Shown here: positions 30,253-40,317 of the stretch, piece by piece
Position numbering within the stretch: position 1 is the first letter of the stretch
Layout: every line of letters starts with the position of its first letter
NCBI GenBank assembly: GCA_020355165.1
Contig: CP070661.1
Coordinates: 2,005,738-2,069,737 of the forward strand
DNA length: 64,000 bases
Direction: 5' to 3'
DNA from: Burkholderiales bacterium
GTDB taxonomy: Bacteria; Pseudomonadota; Gammaproteobacteria; Burkholderiales; Burkholderiaceae_F
Position numbers and translations under genes: made by a program
Notes under the pieces: model-generated
What the model was told of the DNA's origin: nothing
Seen by the model: the letters and a program-made list of their open reading frames with translations, nothing else
Databases searched by the model: none

Positions 30253-31767
30253 ATGGGCAAGACCGAGGCCACCCTCAACGACATCACACACTGGATCGCC
30301 GGCGGCCGCGTCGGCGGCTCGGCAGGGCGCACCGGCGAGGTGTTCAACCCGGCCACCGGCGAGGTGACCGGCCTGGTTCGCCTGGGCGACGCCGGCACCG
30401 TCGATGCGGCGGTGCAGGCGGCGAAAGCGGCCTTCCCGGCCTGGGCCGACACGCCATCGCTGCGCCGGGCGCGGGTGATGTTCCGCTTCAAGGAGCTGCT
30501 GGAGAAGAACCGCGACCCACTGGCGCGGCTGATCACGCGCGAGCACGGCAAGGTGCTCGACGACGCCAGGGGCGAGGTCGTGCGCGGCATCGAGGTGGTC
30601 GAGTTCGCCACCGGCATCCCGCACCTGCTCAAGGGCGAGTACTCCGAGCAGGTGTCCACCGGAATCGACCAGTTCTCCCTGCGCCAGCCGCTCGGCGTGT
30701 GCGCCGGCATCACGCCGTTCAATTTCCCCTGCATGGTGCCGATGTGGATGTTCCCGATCGCGATCGCCTGCGGCAACAGCTTCGTGCTGAAGCCCTCCGA
30801 GCGCGATCCGTCGCCGTCGCTGCTGATGGCCGAGCTGCTGAAGGAGGCCGGCCTGCCCGACGGCGTGTTCAACGTCGTGCAGGGCGACAAGGCGGCGGTC
30901 GATGCCATCCTGCGGCACCCGGACGTCGCCGCGGTGAGCTTCGTCGGCTCCACGCCGATCGCCGAGTACATCCACGACGAGGGCGGCCGCCACGGCAAGC
31001 GCGTGCAGGCGCTCGGCGGCGCCAAGAACCACATGGTGGTGATGCCGGATGCGGACCTCGACCAGGCGGTCGATGCGCTGATCGGCTCGGCCTATGGCTC
31101 GGCCGGCGAGCGCTGCATGGCGATCTCGGTCGCAGTGGCCGTCGGCCGGATCGCCGACGAGCTGGTCGAGCGCCTCGCCCCGCGCGTGCGGGCACTGAAG
31201 ATCGGCGACGGCATGGACAAGGCCTCCGAGATGGGGCCGCTGGTCACCGCGGCGCATCACGCCAAGGTCAAGGGTTACGTCGATCTCGGCGTCGAGGAGG
31301 GCGCGCAGCTGGTCGTCGACGGCCGCGCCTTCACGGCGGCGGGACGCGAGAAGGGCTTCTTCCTCGGCGGCTGCCTGTTCGACCGCGTGCAGCCGGGCAT
31401 GCGCATCTACAACGAGGAGATCTTCGGTCCCGTGCTGTCGGTGGTGCGGGTGCCGGACTTCGCCGCCGCGGTGGACCTCGTGAACGCGCACGAGTACGGC
31501 AACGGCGTGGCGCTGTTCACCGCCGACGGCAACACCGCGCGCGAGTTCGTGCGGCGGATCAGGGTCGGCATGGTCGGCGTCAACGTGCCGATCCCGGTGC
31601 CGATGGCGTTTTACTCCTTCGGCGGCTGGAAGCGGAGCCTGTTCGGCGACACCCACGCCTACGGCGCCGAGGGAGTGCGCTTCTACACCAGGTACAAGGC
31701 CGTGTTGCAGCGCTGGCCGGGCTCGATCGGCAAGGGCGCCGAGTTCGTGATGCCGACCGCCAAGTGA
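30253..31767 (+). CDS. mmsA: CoA-acylating methylmalonate-semialdehyde dehydrogenase
   Basis: 504 residues from the ATG at 30253, preceded by GAGGAG. It converts methylmalonate semialdehyde to propionyl-CoA with NAD+ and CoA, the end of valine catabolism, and can act on malonate semialdehyde. Signatures: the long [11 protein letters not shown] start, [28 protein letters not shown], the catalytic cysteine in [11 protein letters not shown] (about residue 293) and [13 protein letters not shown]. It complements the bkd operon 13 kb to the left. The stop codon lies inside the left arm of a 12-bp inverted repeat. Confidence 0.92.
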   Translation: MGKTEATLNDITHWIAGGRVGGSAGRTGEVFNPATGEVTGLVRLGDAGTVDAAVQAAKAAFPAWADTPSLRRARVMFRFKELLEKNRDPLARLITREHGKVLDDARGEVVRGIEVVEFATGIPHLLKGEYSEQVSTGIDQFSLRQPLGVCAGITPFNFPCMVPMWMFPIAIACGNSFVLKPSERDPSPSLLMAELLKEAGLPDGVFNVVQGDKAAVDAILRHPDVAAVSFVGSTPIAEYIHDEGGRHGKRVQALGGAKNHMVVMPDADLDQAVDALIGSAYGSAGERCMAISVAVAVGRIADELVERLAPRVRALKIGDGMDKASEMGPLVTAAHHAKVKGYVDLGVEEGAQLVVDGRAFTAAGREKGFFLGGCLFDRVQPGMRIYNEEIFGPVLSVVRVPDFAAAVDLVNAHEYGNGVALFTADGNTAREFVRRIRVGMVGVNVPIPVPMAFYSFGGWKRSLFGDTHAYGAEGVRFYTRYKAVLQRWPGSIGKGAEFVMPTAK

Positions 31768-31824
31768 CGCATTCGTCGGTGAGCTAGAGGCGAAGCCTCG
31801 CCGCGAACGGAAACGAATGCGTCA
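31765..31824. repeat. Inverted repeat at the mmsA 3' end
   Basis: TGACGCATTCGT (31765-31776) and ACGAATGCGTCA (31813-31824) are perfect 12-bp reverse complements; the left arm includes the mmsA stop codon. A smaller stem (GGCGA-AGCC-TCGCC, about 31789-31802) sits inside. It can fold into a branched hairpin that may end or protect the mmsA transcript, though no T tract follows. It directly abuts a second palindromic element. Confidence 0.6.
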
Positions 31825-31954
31825 TCCCCGCCAGGCCTGTCCCCGCGCAGGCGGGGAGCGGCGATCCAGTGTCTTCGAGCTTCCGTCACCGCGTGCAGGC
31901 GGGGATCCGCGCCCGGACGAAGAGCCACTGGATTCCCGCCTTTGCGGGAACGAC
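31821..31954. repeat. REP/MITE-like palindromic intergenic element
   Basis: The left end (GTCATCCCCGC ... GATCCAGTG, 31821-31871) and the right end (CCACTGGATTCCCGCC ... GCGGGAACGAC, 31925-31954) are imperfect inverted copies. The motif of CACTGGATTCCCGCCT-TTGCGGGAACGAC type is a common dispersed repeat in proteobacterial genomes. It occupies much of the 242-bp gap between mmsA and the RatA-like gene. No transposase is present. Confidence 0.6.
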
Positions 31955-32009
31955 ACCCTGCCGGCGCGGCCGCGCTACCCTCGCGCCCGCGCCCCCTGCG
32001 TCCTGCCCC

Positions 32010-32960
32010 ATGCTGGTCCGCCGTTCACTGCTGATGCCGTACCCGGCCGAGTCGATGTTCGATCTGATCGAGCAGGCCGAGTACTACCCGCAGTTCATTC
32101 CCTGGTGTACCGAGGCGGTCATCCTCGAGCGCACCGACGAGATGGTCGCGGCGCGGATCGCGATGCGCGTCGCCGGACTGACGCTCAGCCTGCAGACGCG
32201 CAACCCGAAGCGGCGGCCGGAGTGGCTGGCGCTGCGCATGGTGCGGGGCCCGCTGCGCCGGTTCGAGGGCGAATGGCGTTTGACGCCGCTCAACGCCTCG
32301 GCCTGCCGCATCGAGTTCACTCTGACCTACGAGTTCGCCGACCGGCTGATCGAGCGCGTGGCCGGACCGGTGTTCGCGCGCATGGCCGACACGATGGTCG
32401 ATGCGTACGTGTCACGCGCCGAGCGGATCCTGCCGGCGGCGGCACCCGCTGCAGTCCAACCTGCGGAAGAGATCATGAACGACCAACCGATGTTCGACGC
32501 GCTGCGACCCTCGAAGCTCGCCGTGGAGCTGACCGACGAGCAGTGCCACCGGCTGGCGGCGGCGATGCAGCTGCGCGACCTGAAGGCGGGCGAGGTGCTG
32601 GTCAAGGAAGGCGATGACGACCATCACTTCTACCTGATCGTCCGCGGCAAGCTCGGCGTCATCAAGAGCGCCGGCACGGCCGAGCAGGTGACGCTGAACA
32701 CGCTGGCCGGCGGCGACTTCGCCGGCGAACTGTCATGGCTGGACGGCAGCCGCCGCTACGCGTCGCTGGTGGCGATGGACGATGCGCGCGTGCTCGGCCT
32801 CGAGCGCGAGAAGCTGGAGGCGCTGCTGCAGACCGACGCGCAGGTCGTCTACCGGGTGATGCGCGCGATCGTCCGCGCCGTGCACCAGATCCAGCGGCAG
32901 CTGTACATGCAGCAGGGCGAGCTGACCAATTACATCTACAAGCAGCACGGACGCTACTGA
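32010..32960 (+). CDS. RatA/COQ10-like START-domain protein fused to a cyclic-nucleotide-binding domain
   Basis: 316 residues from the ATG at 32010. The first part (about 1-145) matches the RatA/COQ10-type SRPBCC family: MLVRRSLLMPYPAESMFDLI, YYPQFIPWCTEA, and FADRLIERVAGPVF. The second part (from about 160) is a cNMP-binding beta-roll: LVKEGDDDHHFYLIVRGKLGV, GGDFAGELSWLDGSRRYASLVA. No helix-turn-helix follows. The two parts are normally separate proteins. An ATG at 32475 with GGAAGAG upstream is in the same frame, so the cNMP part may also be made alone. Role unknown; lipid or quinone binding gated by a nucleotide is a possible reading. Confidence 0.7.
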   Translation: MLVRRSLLMPYPAESMFDLIEQAEYYPQFIPWCTEAVILERTDEMVAARIAMRVAGLTLSLQTRNPKRRPEWLALRMVRGPLRRFEGEWRLTPLNASACRIEFTLTYEFADRLIERVAGPVFARMADTMVDAYVSRAERILPAAAPAAVQPAEEIMNDQPMFDALRPSKLAVELTDEQCHRLAAAMQLRDLKAGEVLVKEGDDDHHFYLIVRGKLGVIKSAGTAEQVTLNTLAGGDFAGELSWLDGSRRYASLVAMDDARVLGLEREKLEALLQTDAQVVYRVMRAIVRAVHQIQRQLYMQQGELTNYIYKQHGRY

Positions 32961-34171
<1,211 letters not shown>

Positions 34172-34183
34172 GCCAACCAAGGC

Positions 34184-34206
34184 AGGGCCCGCGACTCGCG
34201 GGCCCT
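34184..34206 (+). terminator. Intercistronic hairpin (attenuator) between dctP and dctQ
   Basis: AGGGCCCGCG (34184-34193), loop ACT, CGCGGGCCCT (34197-34206), followed by TTCCTT. This strong stem with a short pyrimidine tail lies 12 nt after the dctP stop and 6 nt before dctQ. It likely stabilises the dctP message and reduces read-through, as in many TRAP operons. Confidence 0.7.
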
Positions 34207-34212
34207 TTCCTT

Positions 34213-34749
34213 ATGCGCTGGATCGAGCGACTCGAGGAAGCTCTGCTGGCCCTGCTGCTGGCAGTGATGGTGTCGATCACCTTCATGCAGGTGATCGCCC
34301 GCTACATCTTCAACTACAGCTTCGTCTGGGCGCTCGAGGTCACGACGGTGCTGTTCGCCTGGCTGATCTTCATCGGCATGTCCTATGGCGTGCGGATGGG
34401 CTCGCACATCGGCGTCGACGCGCTGGTCAAGTCGCTCGGCCCGACCGCCTCGCGCGTGGTCGGCGCGATCGCCGCCGTGCTGTGCATCGTCTACGCGTTG
34501 ATCATCACGATCGGCGGCTACCAGTACGTGCGCAAGATGTACGACGTCGGCATCCTGATGCAGGACGTGCCGATCGAACAGTGGATCCCGCGGCTGGTGC
34601 TGCCGCTCGGCTTCGCGCTGCTGGCCTTCCGCTTCGGCCAGGTGCTGTTCCGGCTTATCCGCGGCAAGGAGGTTCACCTGCTCGGCGACGAGGCCGCGGA
34701 GGCGTTGAAGCTGCGCGCCGACCAGCCCCCGGAGGGTGAGCGCAAATGA
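34213..34749 (+). CDS. dctQ: TRAP transporter small membrane subunit
   Basis: 178 residues with four membrane helices. Typical features are ALLLAVMVSITFMQVIARYIFNYS-like first helix, EVTTVLFAWLIFIGMSYGVRMGSHIGVDALV, and the last helix before LIRGKEVHLL. With DctM it forms the Na+-driven importer. The ATG at 34213 lies directly after the intercistronic hairpin without a clear Shine-Dalgarno. Its stop overlaps the dctM start by 4 bp. Confidence 0.88.
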   Translation: MRWIERLEEALLALLLAVMVSITFMQVIARYIFNYSFVWALEVTTVLFAWLIFIGMSYGVRMGSHIGVDALVKSLGPTASRVVGAIAAVLCIVYALIITIGGYQYVRKMYDVGILMQDVPIEQWIPRLVLPLGFALLAFRFGQVLFRLIRGKEVHLLGDEAAEALKLRADQPPEGERK

Positions 34750-36023
34750 ACACCGCGGTGCTGTTCATTCTGCTGTTCACCTTCATGCTGCTCGGCATGC
34801 CGATAGCGGTCGCGCTCGGCCTGTCGTCGCTGCTGACGATCCTGTTCTTCGCCCAGGACTCGCTCGCCTCGCTGTCGCTGAAGCTGTTCGAGACCTCGGA
34901 GCACTTCACGCTGCTGGCGATCCCGTACTTCATCCTATCCGGCGCCTTCATGACCACCGGCGGCGTGGCCAAGAGGATGATCCGCTTCGCCAACGCCTGC
35001 ATCGGCCACCTGCGCGGCGGCCTGGCGATGGCCTCGGTGCTGGCCTGCATGCTGTTCGCCGCGGTGTCCGGCTCGTCGCCGGCCACCGTGGTGGCGGTCG
35101 GCTCGATCGTCATCGCCGGCATGGTGCGCGCCGGCTACTCGCAGCCGTTCGCCGCCGGCGTGATCTGCAACGCCGGCACGCTGGGCATCCTGATCCCGCC
35201 GTCGATCGTGATGGTGGTCTACGGCGCCGCCACCGAGACCTCGGTCGGCAAGCTGTTCATGGCCGGATTCATTCCCGGAATCGTGCTCGGCCTGATGCTG
35301 ATGGTGGCCATCTACGTGCGGGCGCGGATGATCGGCCTGCAGAAGATGCCGCGCGCGCCGATGAGCGAGATCCTGACCTCGGGCCGCGACTCGCTGTGGG
35401 GCCTGCTGCTGATCGTCATCATCCTCGGCGGCATCTACGGCGGCGTGTTTACGCCGACCGAGGCGGCCGCGGTCGCCGCCGTCTACGCCTTCGTGATTGC
35501 CGTGTTCGTGTACCGCGACATCGGCATGAAGGACGTGCCGCGCGTGCTTATCGAGGCCGGCAAGGTCACGGTGATGCTGATGTTCATCGTCGCCAACGCG
35601 CTGCTGTTCGCCCACGTGCTGACCACCGAGCGCATCCCGCACGCGATCGCCGAGACCATCGTCGGCTGGGGCATGGAGCCGTGGCAGTTCCTGATCGTGG
35701 TCAACATCCTGCTGCTGATCGCCGGCAACTTCATGGAGCCGACCGGCATCATCCTGATCCTGGCGCCGATCCTGTTCCCGATCGCCACCCAGCTCGGCGT
35801 CGACCCGGTGCACCTCGGCATCATCATGGTGGTGAACCTGGAGATCGGCATGGTGACGCCACCGGTGGGGCTGAACCTGTTCGTCACTGCCGGCATCACC
35901 AGGATGTCGATCGGCCAGGTGGTGCGCGCGGCGCTTCCGTGGACGCTGATCCTGCTCGCCTTCCTGGTGATCGTCACCTACGTGCCGGTGATCACGCTGT
36001 TCCTGCCGGACCTGCTCTTCTAG
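34746..36023 (+). CDS. dctM: TRAP transporter large membrane subunit
   Basis: 425 residues, about 12 membrane helices, the normal size. Signatures: MLLGMPIAVALGLSSL, ISGSSPATVVAVGSI-like segment, NAGTLGILIPPSIVMVVYG, FTPTEAAAVAAVYAF and LEIGMVTPPVGLNLFV near the end. It is the Na+-coupled transport channel of the TRAP system. It starts inside the dctQ stop (ATGA) and ends converging on nqrM. Confidence 0.92.
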   Translation: MNTAVLFILLFTFMLLGMPIAVALGLSSLLTILFFAQDSLASLSLKLFETSEHFTLLAIPYFILSGAFMTTGGVAKRMIRFANACIGHLRGGLAMASVLACMLFAAVSGSSPATVVAVGSIVIAGMVRAGYSQPFAAGVICNAGTLGILIPPSIVMVVYGAATETSVGKLFMAGFIPGIVLGLMLMVAIYVRARMIGLQKMPRAPMSEILTSGRDSLWGLLLIVIILGGIYGGVFTPTEAAAVAAVYAFVIAVFVYRDIGMKDVPRVLIEAGKVTVMLMFIVANALLFAHVLTTERIPHAIAETIVGWGMEPWQFLIVVNILLLIAGNFMEPTGIILILAPILFPIATQLGVDPVHLGIIMVVNLEIGMVTPPVGLNLFVTAGITRMSIGQVVRAALPWTLILLAFLVIVTYVPVITLFLPDLLF

Positions 36024-36033
36024 GCAGGGCAGC

Positions 36034-36052
36034 CCGCAGGCGCGGCCTGCGG
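36034..36052. terminator. Hairpin between convergent dctM and nqrM
   Basis: CCGCAGGC (36034-36041), loop GCG, GCCTGCGG (36045-36052): a perfect 8-bp stem in the 30-bp gap between two convergent genes. No T tract, so it may act as a bidirectional rho-dependent or weak terminator. Confidence 0.5.
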
Positions 36053-36053
36053 T

Positions 36054-36245
36054 TCAGGCCGCTTCGCGGCCGCGGTTCGGACAGCTGTCGCAGGAGAGCT
36101 TCTCACCGCCGGGGCCGAGCACTTGCGGCCCGCCGCAGGAGCCGCGCAGGCAGGGCCGGCGGAACATCACGCCGATGGCCATGCCGGCGATGCCCAGGCC
36201 GAGCAGCACCGCGGCGATCGCAAACACCAGCCAGAAGGTGCTCAC
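36054..36245 (-). CDS. nqrM: Na+-NQR maturation protein NqrM
   Basis: 63 residues: one membrane helix (about 4-28) then a cysteine-rich tail with RGSCGG and CDSCPNR, four cysteines in all counting PCLRG. NqrM (DUF539) is needed to assemble the iron centre between NqrD and NqrE. It is the last gene of the nqr cluster, 4 bp after apbE. Confidence 0.88.
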   Translation of the reverse strand: MSTFWLVFAIAAVLLGLGIAGMAIGVMFRRPCLRGSCGGPQVLGPGGEKLSCDSCPNRGREAA

Positions 36246-36249
36246 AGCC

Positions 36250-37317
36250 TCAGGCTGCCCGGGTCATTTCGACGAAGGCCTCGGTGGCGCGGTCGTGCAA
36301 CCGGCCGCCGGGCTCGCGGACGATGAAGTAGGCGGCCAGCGACTGCCGCTGCGCCAGGGCCCAGCCGGCCTGCGGGCCGAGCACGATCAGCGCCGTGGCC
36401 AGTGCGTCGGCCCGCATGCAGTCCTCGGCTACTACCGTCACCGAGGCCAGCCCGTGCGCGATCGGCGCCGCCGTGCGCGGGTCGATCTCGTGCGAATAGC
36501 GGCGGCCGGCCTGCTCGAAGTAGATTCGGTAATCGCCTGAGGTGGCCATCGCCTGGCCGCTGAGCGGCACGACCTTGCGCGCCCGCTGTGGCACCGCGTC
36601 CGGCTCCTCGATGCCGATCTGCCACGGCCGGCCCGCGGCGTTGCGGCCCTGCGTTCGCACCTCGCCACCGACCTCGATCATGTAATCGGCCACGCCGCTG
36701 GCCTCGAGCGCCCGCGCCGCCAGGTCGACACCGTAGCCCTTGGCGATGCCGCCAAGATCGGCCTGCAGGCCGGCGTGCGCCTTGGTCGCCGTACGGTGCT
36801 GCGGATCGAGGCGCAGGCTGCGCCAGTCGACCGCCGCCCGCCTGGCCTGCACCTCGCCGGCTGCCGGCACCTCGCGCCGTTTCTGCGGCCCGAATCCCCA
36901 GGCGTCCACCAGCGGCGCCACCGTCACGTCGAAGGCCCCCTCCGACAGCTCGGCCGCCTGCTGGCCGGCGGCCAGCACTTCGTACAGTTCCGTCGACAGC
37001 AGCATCGGCACCGCGCCCGGCTGGCGGTTCAGCCGCATCAGCTCCGACTGCGGCCGGTACAGCGACATGCCGCGATTGACGCCATCGAGCGCCGCCTGCA
37101 CGTCGGCCGCCAGCCGCTCGAGCCGCGCCGCCGAATGCGCCGCGCCAGCCAGCTTGACGACGTAGCCGGTGCCCATCGTCTCGCCGCCGAACTGCGCCGG
37201 CGCCCCGGCCGCCAGCGGCGCGTGACCGCGCTCGCCGCATCCGGCCAGCGCCAGCGTGCCCAGACCGCCGAATGCGCCGAGCAACCGGCGGCGGCAGGGG
37301 GAAAGCAGCATATCCAT
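36250..37317 (-). CDS. apbE: FAD:protein FMN transferase (lipoprotein)
   Basis: 355 residues. A lipoprotein signal ends at the lipobox LALAGC (cysteine about residue 27). Catalytic segments: GGETMGTGYVVKL, LGGIAKGYGVDLAARAL, VGGEVRTQGRN, the metal-binding EIDPRTAAPIAHGLASVTV and ADALATALIVLG. ApbE attaches FMN to threonines of NqrB and NqrC by a phosphoester bond. Its start shares one base with the stop of the CBS gene upstream, so it is translationally coupled to the nqr operon. Confidence 0.92.
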   Translation of the reverse strand: MDMLLSPCRRRLLGAFGGLGTLALAGCGERGHAPLAAGAPAQFGGETMGTGYVVKLAGAAHSAARLERLAADVQAALDGVNRGMSLYRPQSELMRLNRQPGAVPMLLSTELYEVLAAGQQAAELSEGAFDVTVAPLVDAWGFGPQKRREVPAAGEVQARRAAVDWRSLRLDPQHRTATKAHAGLQADLGGIAKGYGVDLAARALEASGVADYMIEVGGEVRTQGRNAAGRPWQIGIEEPDAVPQRARKVVPLSGQAMATSGDYRIYFEQAGRRYSHEIDPRTAAPIAHGLASVTVVAEDCMRADALATALIVLGPQAGWALAQRQSLAAYFIVREPGGRLHDRATEAFVEMTRAA

Positions 37318-37790
37318 CAGTTCGCTCCTGCGGGCCTGCCGCCGGCGCTTTCGTCCAGGCGGCCGCGCACGGCGGCCTCGAAGCGGCCTTCACCGTGCCG
37401 GATCAGGTAGTTGGTCATGTCGCCCATCGAGACCAGGCCGTGCACGCGCGGGCCGTCCATCACCAGCAGGTGGCGGAATCGGTTCAGCTGCATCAGCGCC
37501 ATCGCCGCCTCGACCGTCGTGCCCGGAGAGACGAAGCGCACGTCGCGCGTCATCACCATCGAGATCGGCGTGGTCGCCGGGTCGAGGCCGGCGTGCACCA
37601 CGCGCAGCAGCAGGTCGCGCTCGGTGAAGATGCCGTCGACCAGCCCGTCCTCGTTGCGGATCAGCACCGCGCCGATGCGGTGCCCGGCCAGCGCATTGAC
37701 CGCGTCGATCACCGTGGCGCCGGCGTCGACCGTGATCAGTTCGTCAGCGTGCGCCTTCAGCGCCATCACGGTTTCGACTGTCTGCTGCAT
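37317..37790 (-). CDS. CBS-domain pair protein inside the nqr cluster
   Basis: 157 residues made of two CBS motifs (about 13-70 and 77-135): VDAGATVIDAVNALAGHRIGAV-like, then GIFTERDLLLRVV, VSPGTTVEAAMALMQLNRFRHL-like and GLVSMGDMTNYLI. CBS pairs bind adenine nucleotides or NAD(H)-like ligands. GGAG lies 8 nt before the ATG at 37790. It sits between nqrF (14 bp away) and apbE (1-nt overlap), where most nqr operons have no such gene. An energy- or redox-sensing role for the NQR complex is an inference. Confidence 0.8.
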   Translation of the reverse strand: MQQTVETVMALKAHADELITVDAGATVIDAVNALAGHRIGAVLIRNEDGLVDGIFTERDLLLRVVHAGLDPATTPISMVMTRDVRFVSPGTTVEAAMALMQLNRFRHLLVMDGPRVHGLVSMGDMTNYLIRHGEGRFEAAVRGRLDESAGGRPAGAN

Positions 37791-37804
37791 GGTCGGTTCT
37801 CCGT

Positions 37805-39034
37805 TCACAGCCCGAAATCGTCGAGCATGATGTTCTCGCGGTCGACGCCGAACTCCATGGCCAGCTTGATCACGGCCTTGTTCATCACGTCGGGGCCGCA
37901 CAGGTAGAACTCGATGTCCTCCGGCGCCGGGTGCTTCTCGAGGTACATCTTGCGCAGCACGTTGTGGCGCACCAGCCCCACCGGCCCGGTCCAGTTGTCC
38001 TCCGGCCGCGGCTCGGACAGCACGACGTGCCACTTGAAGTTCGGATGCTCGGCGGCCAGCTTGTCGAAGTCGTCGATGTAGAAAGCTTCCTTGAGGTTTC
38101 TCGCCGAGTACCAGAACACCATCTGGCGCTTGCTCTTCAGGCGCAGCAGCTGGTCGAAGATGTGCGCCCGCATCGGCGCCATGCCGGCGCCGGCGGCGAC
38201 GAAGCACATCTCCTTGCCGGTTTCCTTGGCGAAGAACTCGCCGAACGGACCGGACACGGTGACCAGGTCGCCCGGCTTCAGCCGGAACAGCCAAGAGCTC
38301 ATCTTGCCCGGCGGGATGTCGTCGCGATAATCGGGCGGGAAGGCGATGCGGATGGTGAACAGCAGGATGCCCTTCTCGAGCGGGAAATTGGCCATCGAGT
38401 AGCCGCGATCGACATTCTCGGTCACCACCGACCTGAAGCGCCACAGGTCGAAGCGGTCCCACTCCTCACGGAACTCGGGCTCGATGTCGAACTCCCGGTA
38501 GCTGAGCTCGTGCGGCGGGCATTCGATCTGCACGTAGCCGCCGGCCTTGAACGGCACTTCCTCGCCCTCAGGAAGCGCCAGCTTCAGCTCCTTGATGAAG
38601 GTCGAGACGTTGCGGTTGTGGATCACCCGGCACTGCCACTTGCGCACCGAGAAGATCTCGGGGGCGACTTCGATCTTCAGGTCGCGCTTGACCTTCACCT
38701 GGCAGGCGAGCCGGTAGCCGTGCTTGGCCTCGCGCGGCGAGATGAAATTGCTCTCGGTCGGCAGCAGCGCGCCGCCGCCTTCCTTGACCACCACCTCGCA
38801 CACGCCGCAGGAACCCCGCCCGCCGCAGGCGGCCGGCAGGAAGATTCGGTTGGCGGTCAGCGCGCCGAGCAGCGTGCCGCCGGCTGGCACCTTCAGCGCC
38901 TTCGACGGATCCTCGTTGACGACGATCGACACGTCGCCGGTGGCCACCAGCTTGCGGCGCGCGCCCATCAGCAGCAGCACCAGCGCCAGCACGACGGCGG
39001 TGAACATCACGATGGCCAGCACGATGGACAGCAT
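37805..39034 (-). CDS. nqrF: Na+-translocating NADH:quinone reductase subunit F
   Basis: 409 residues, normal length. One N-terminal helix, then a ferredoxin-like [2Fe-2S] domain with [10 protein letters not shown] and a later RLACQV cysteine, then FAD- and NADH-binding domains ([42 protein letters not shown]). It is the NADH entry point of NQR. Its stop is followed 14 bp later by the CBS gene. Confidence 0.95.
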   Translation of the reverse strand: MLSIVLAIVMFTAVVLALVLLLMGARRKLVATGDVSIVVNEDPSKALKVPAGGTLLGALTANRIFLPAACGGRGSCGVCEVVVKEGGGALLPTESNFISPREAKHGYRLACQVKVKRDLKIEVAPEIFSVRKWQCRVIHNRNVSTFIKELKLALPEGEEVPFKAGGYVQIECPPHELSYREFDIEPEFREEWDRFDLWRFRSVVTENVDRGYSMANFPLEKGILLFTIRIAFPPDYRDDIPPGKMSSWLFRLKPGDLVTVSGPFGEFFAKETGKEMCFVAAGAGMAPMRAHIFDQLLRLKSKRQMVFWYSARNLKEAFYIDDFDKLAAEHPNFKWHVVLSEPRPEDNWTGPVGLVRHNVLRKMYLEKHPAPEDIEFYLCGPDVMNKAVIKLAMEFGVDRENIMLDDFGL

Positions 39035-39043
39035 GGCGTGTTC

Positions 39044-39658
39044 CTAGAGCTGGATTCCCGAGAACATCATGAACGCCAGCGACATCAGCCCGGCCGAGAT
39101 GAAGGTGATGCCCAGCCCGCGCAGGCCGGCCGGGATGTTCGAGTACGTTAGCTTCTCGCGGATGGCGGCGAGGGCGATCAGCGCGATGGCGAAGCCCAGC
39201 CCGGAGCCGACGCCGAACACCACGCTCTCGGTGAAGGAATACTCGCGCTCCTGCATGAACAGCGAGCCGCCGAGGATCACGCAGTTCACCGCGATCAGCG
39301 GCAGGAACACGCCGAGCGTGTTGTACAGCGTTGGCGCAAAGCGGTCGACCGTCATCTCCACCACCTGCACCGCGGCGGCAATGGTGGCGATGAACAGGAT
39401 GAACGACAGGAAGCTGAGGTTGACCTCGGCCAGCTCCGGGCTGATCCAGGTCAGCGCCCCCTCGCCGAGCAGGTAGCGCAGCAGCAGGTGGTTCAGCGGC
39501 ACGGTCAGCGTCTGCACGAACACCACCGCCACGCCCAGCCCGATCGCCGTCTCGACCTTCTTCGAGCAGGCCAGGAACGAGCACATGCCGAGGAAGTAGG
39601 CGAGCGCCAGGTTCTCGAGGAAGATCGAGCGCAGGCCGAGGCTGAGGTAATGCTCCAT
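39044..39658 (-). CDS. nqrE: Na+-translocating NADH:quinone reductase subunit E
   Basis: 204 residues with six membrane helices. Family features: [39 protein letters not shown] (cysteine of the NqrD/E iron centre), and [17 protein letters not shown] with the second cysteine. With NqrD it holds the membrane iron centre. The start shares a base with the nqrD stop. Confidence 0.95.
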   Translation of the reverse strand: MEHYLSLGLRSIFLENLALAYFLGMCSFLACSKKVETAIGLGVAVVFVQTLTVPLNHLLLRYLLGEGALTWISPELAEVNLSFLSFILFIATIAAAVQVVEMTVDRFAPTLYNTLGVFLPLIAVNCVILGGSLFMQEREYSFTESVVFGVGSGLGFAIALIALAAIREKLTYSNIPAGLRGLGITFISAGLMSLAFMMFSGIQL

Positions 39659-40317
39659 CAGTCCTTCTCCTGCAGCTGCGGCTTCCAGGTGCGCAGCGCC
39701 CAGATCAGCAGGCCGATCAGGAACAGCGCCGACGGCGCCAGCAGCATCAGCCCGTTGGGCACGTACCAGCCGCCGTCCTTGGCCAGCGGCAACACGGTGA
39801 AGCCGAGCACCCGGCCGGCGCCGAACAGCTCGCGCGCGAAGGCGACCGTGACCAGCACCACCGCATAGCCGAGCGCGTTGCCGAGGCCGTCGAGCACCGA
39901 CAGGTAGGGCGGGTTGTTCATCGCGAAGCCCTCGGTGCGGCCAAGCACGATGCAGTTGGTGATGATCAGCCCGACGAACACCGACAGCTCGAGCGACAGC
40001 TCGTACAGCGTCGCCTTAAGCACCTGGTCGAAGACGATCACCAGCGAGGCGATGATGGCCAGCTGCACGATGATGCGGATCGACGTCGGCGTGCGATCTC
40101 GCACCAGGCTGACCATCAGGCTGGCCAGCGTGCCCACCGCGATCACGCCGGCGCTCATCACCAGCGCCTTGTCGACCCGCGTGGTGATGGCCAGCGCCGA
40201 GCAGATGCCGAGCACCTGAACGCCGATCGGGTTGTTGATCAGCACCGGGTCGAGCAGGATCGACCGCTCCTTCGGGCCGAACGGCACGCCGCCGGCCGCG
40301 GGGCTGACTGCGCTCAC
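39658..40317 (-). CDS. nqrD: Na+-translocating NADH:quinone reductase subunit D
   Basis: 219 residues from a GTG at 40317 that overlaps the nqrC stop by 4 bp; no later start keeps the N-terminal helix. Six membrane helices. Features: [23 protein letters not shown] (first iron-centre cysteine) and [15 protein letters not shown] (second). Homologous to NqrE. Confidence 0.93.
   Translation of the reverse strand: MSAVSPAAGGVPFGPKERSILLDPVLINNPIGVQVLGICSALAITTRVDKALVMSAGVIAVGTLASLMVSLVRDRTPTSIRIIVQLAIIASLVIVFDQVLKATLYELSLELSVFVGLIITNCIVLGRTEGFAMNNPPYLSVLDGLGNALGYAVVLVTVAFARELFGAGRVLGFTVLPLAKDGGWYVPNGLMLLAPSALFLIGLLIWALRTWKPQLQEKD

Noticed and set aside
32475-32960. Separate cNMP-domain gene rather than a fusion
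   Set aside because: The frame from 32010 runs through without a stop. A separate start at 32475 remains possible and is noted, but the fusion is the simplest reading.
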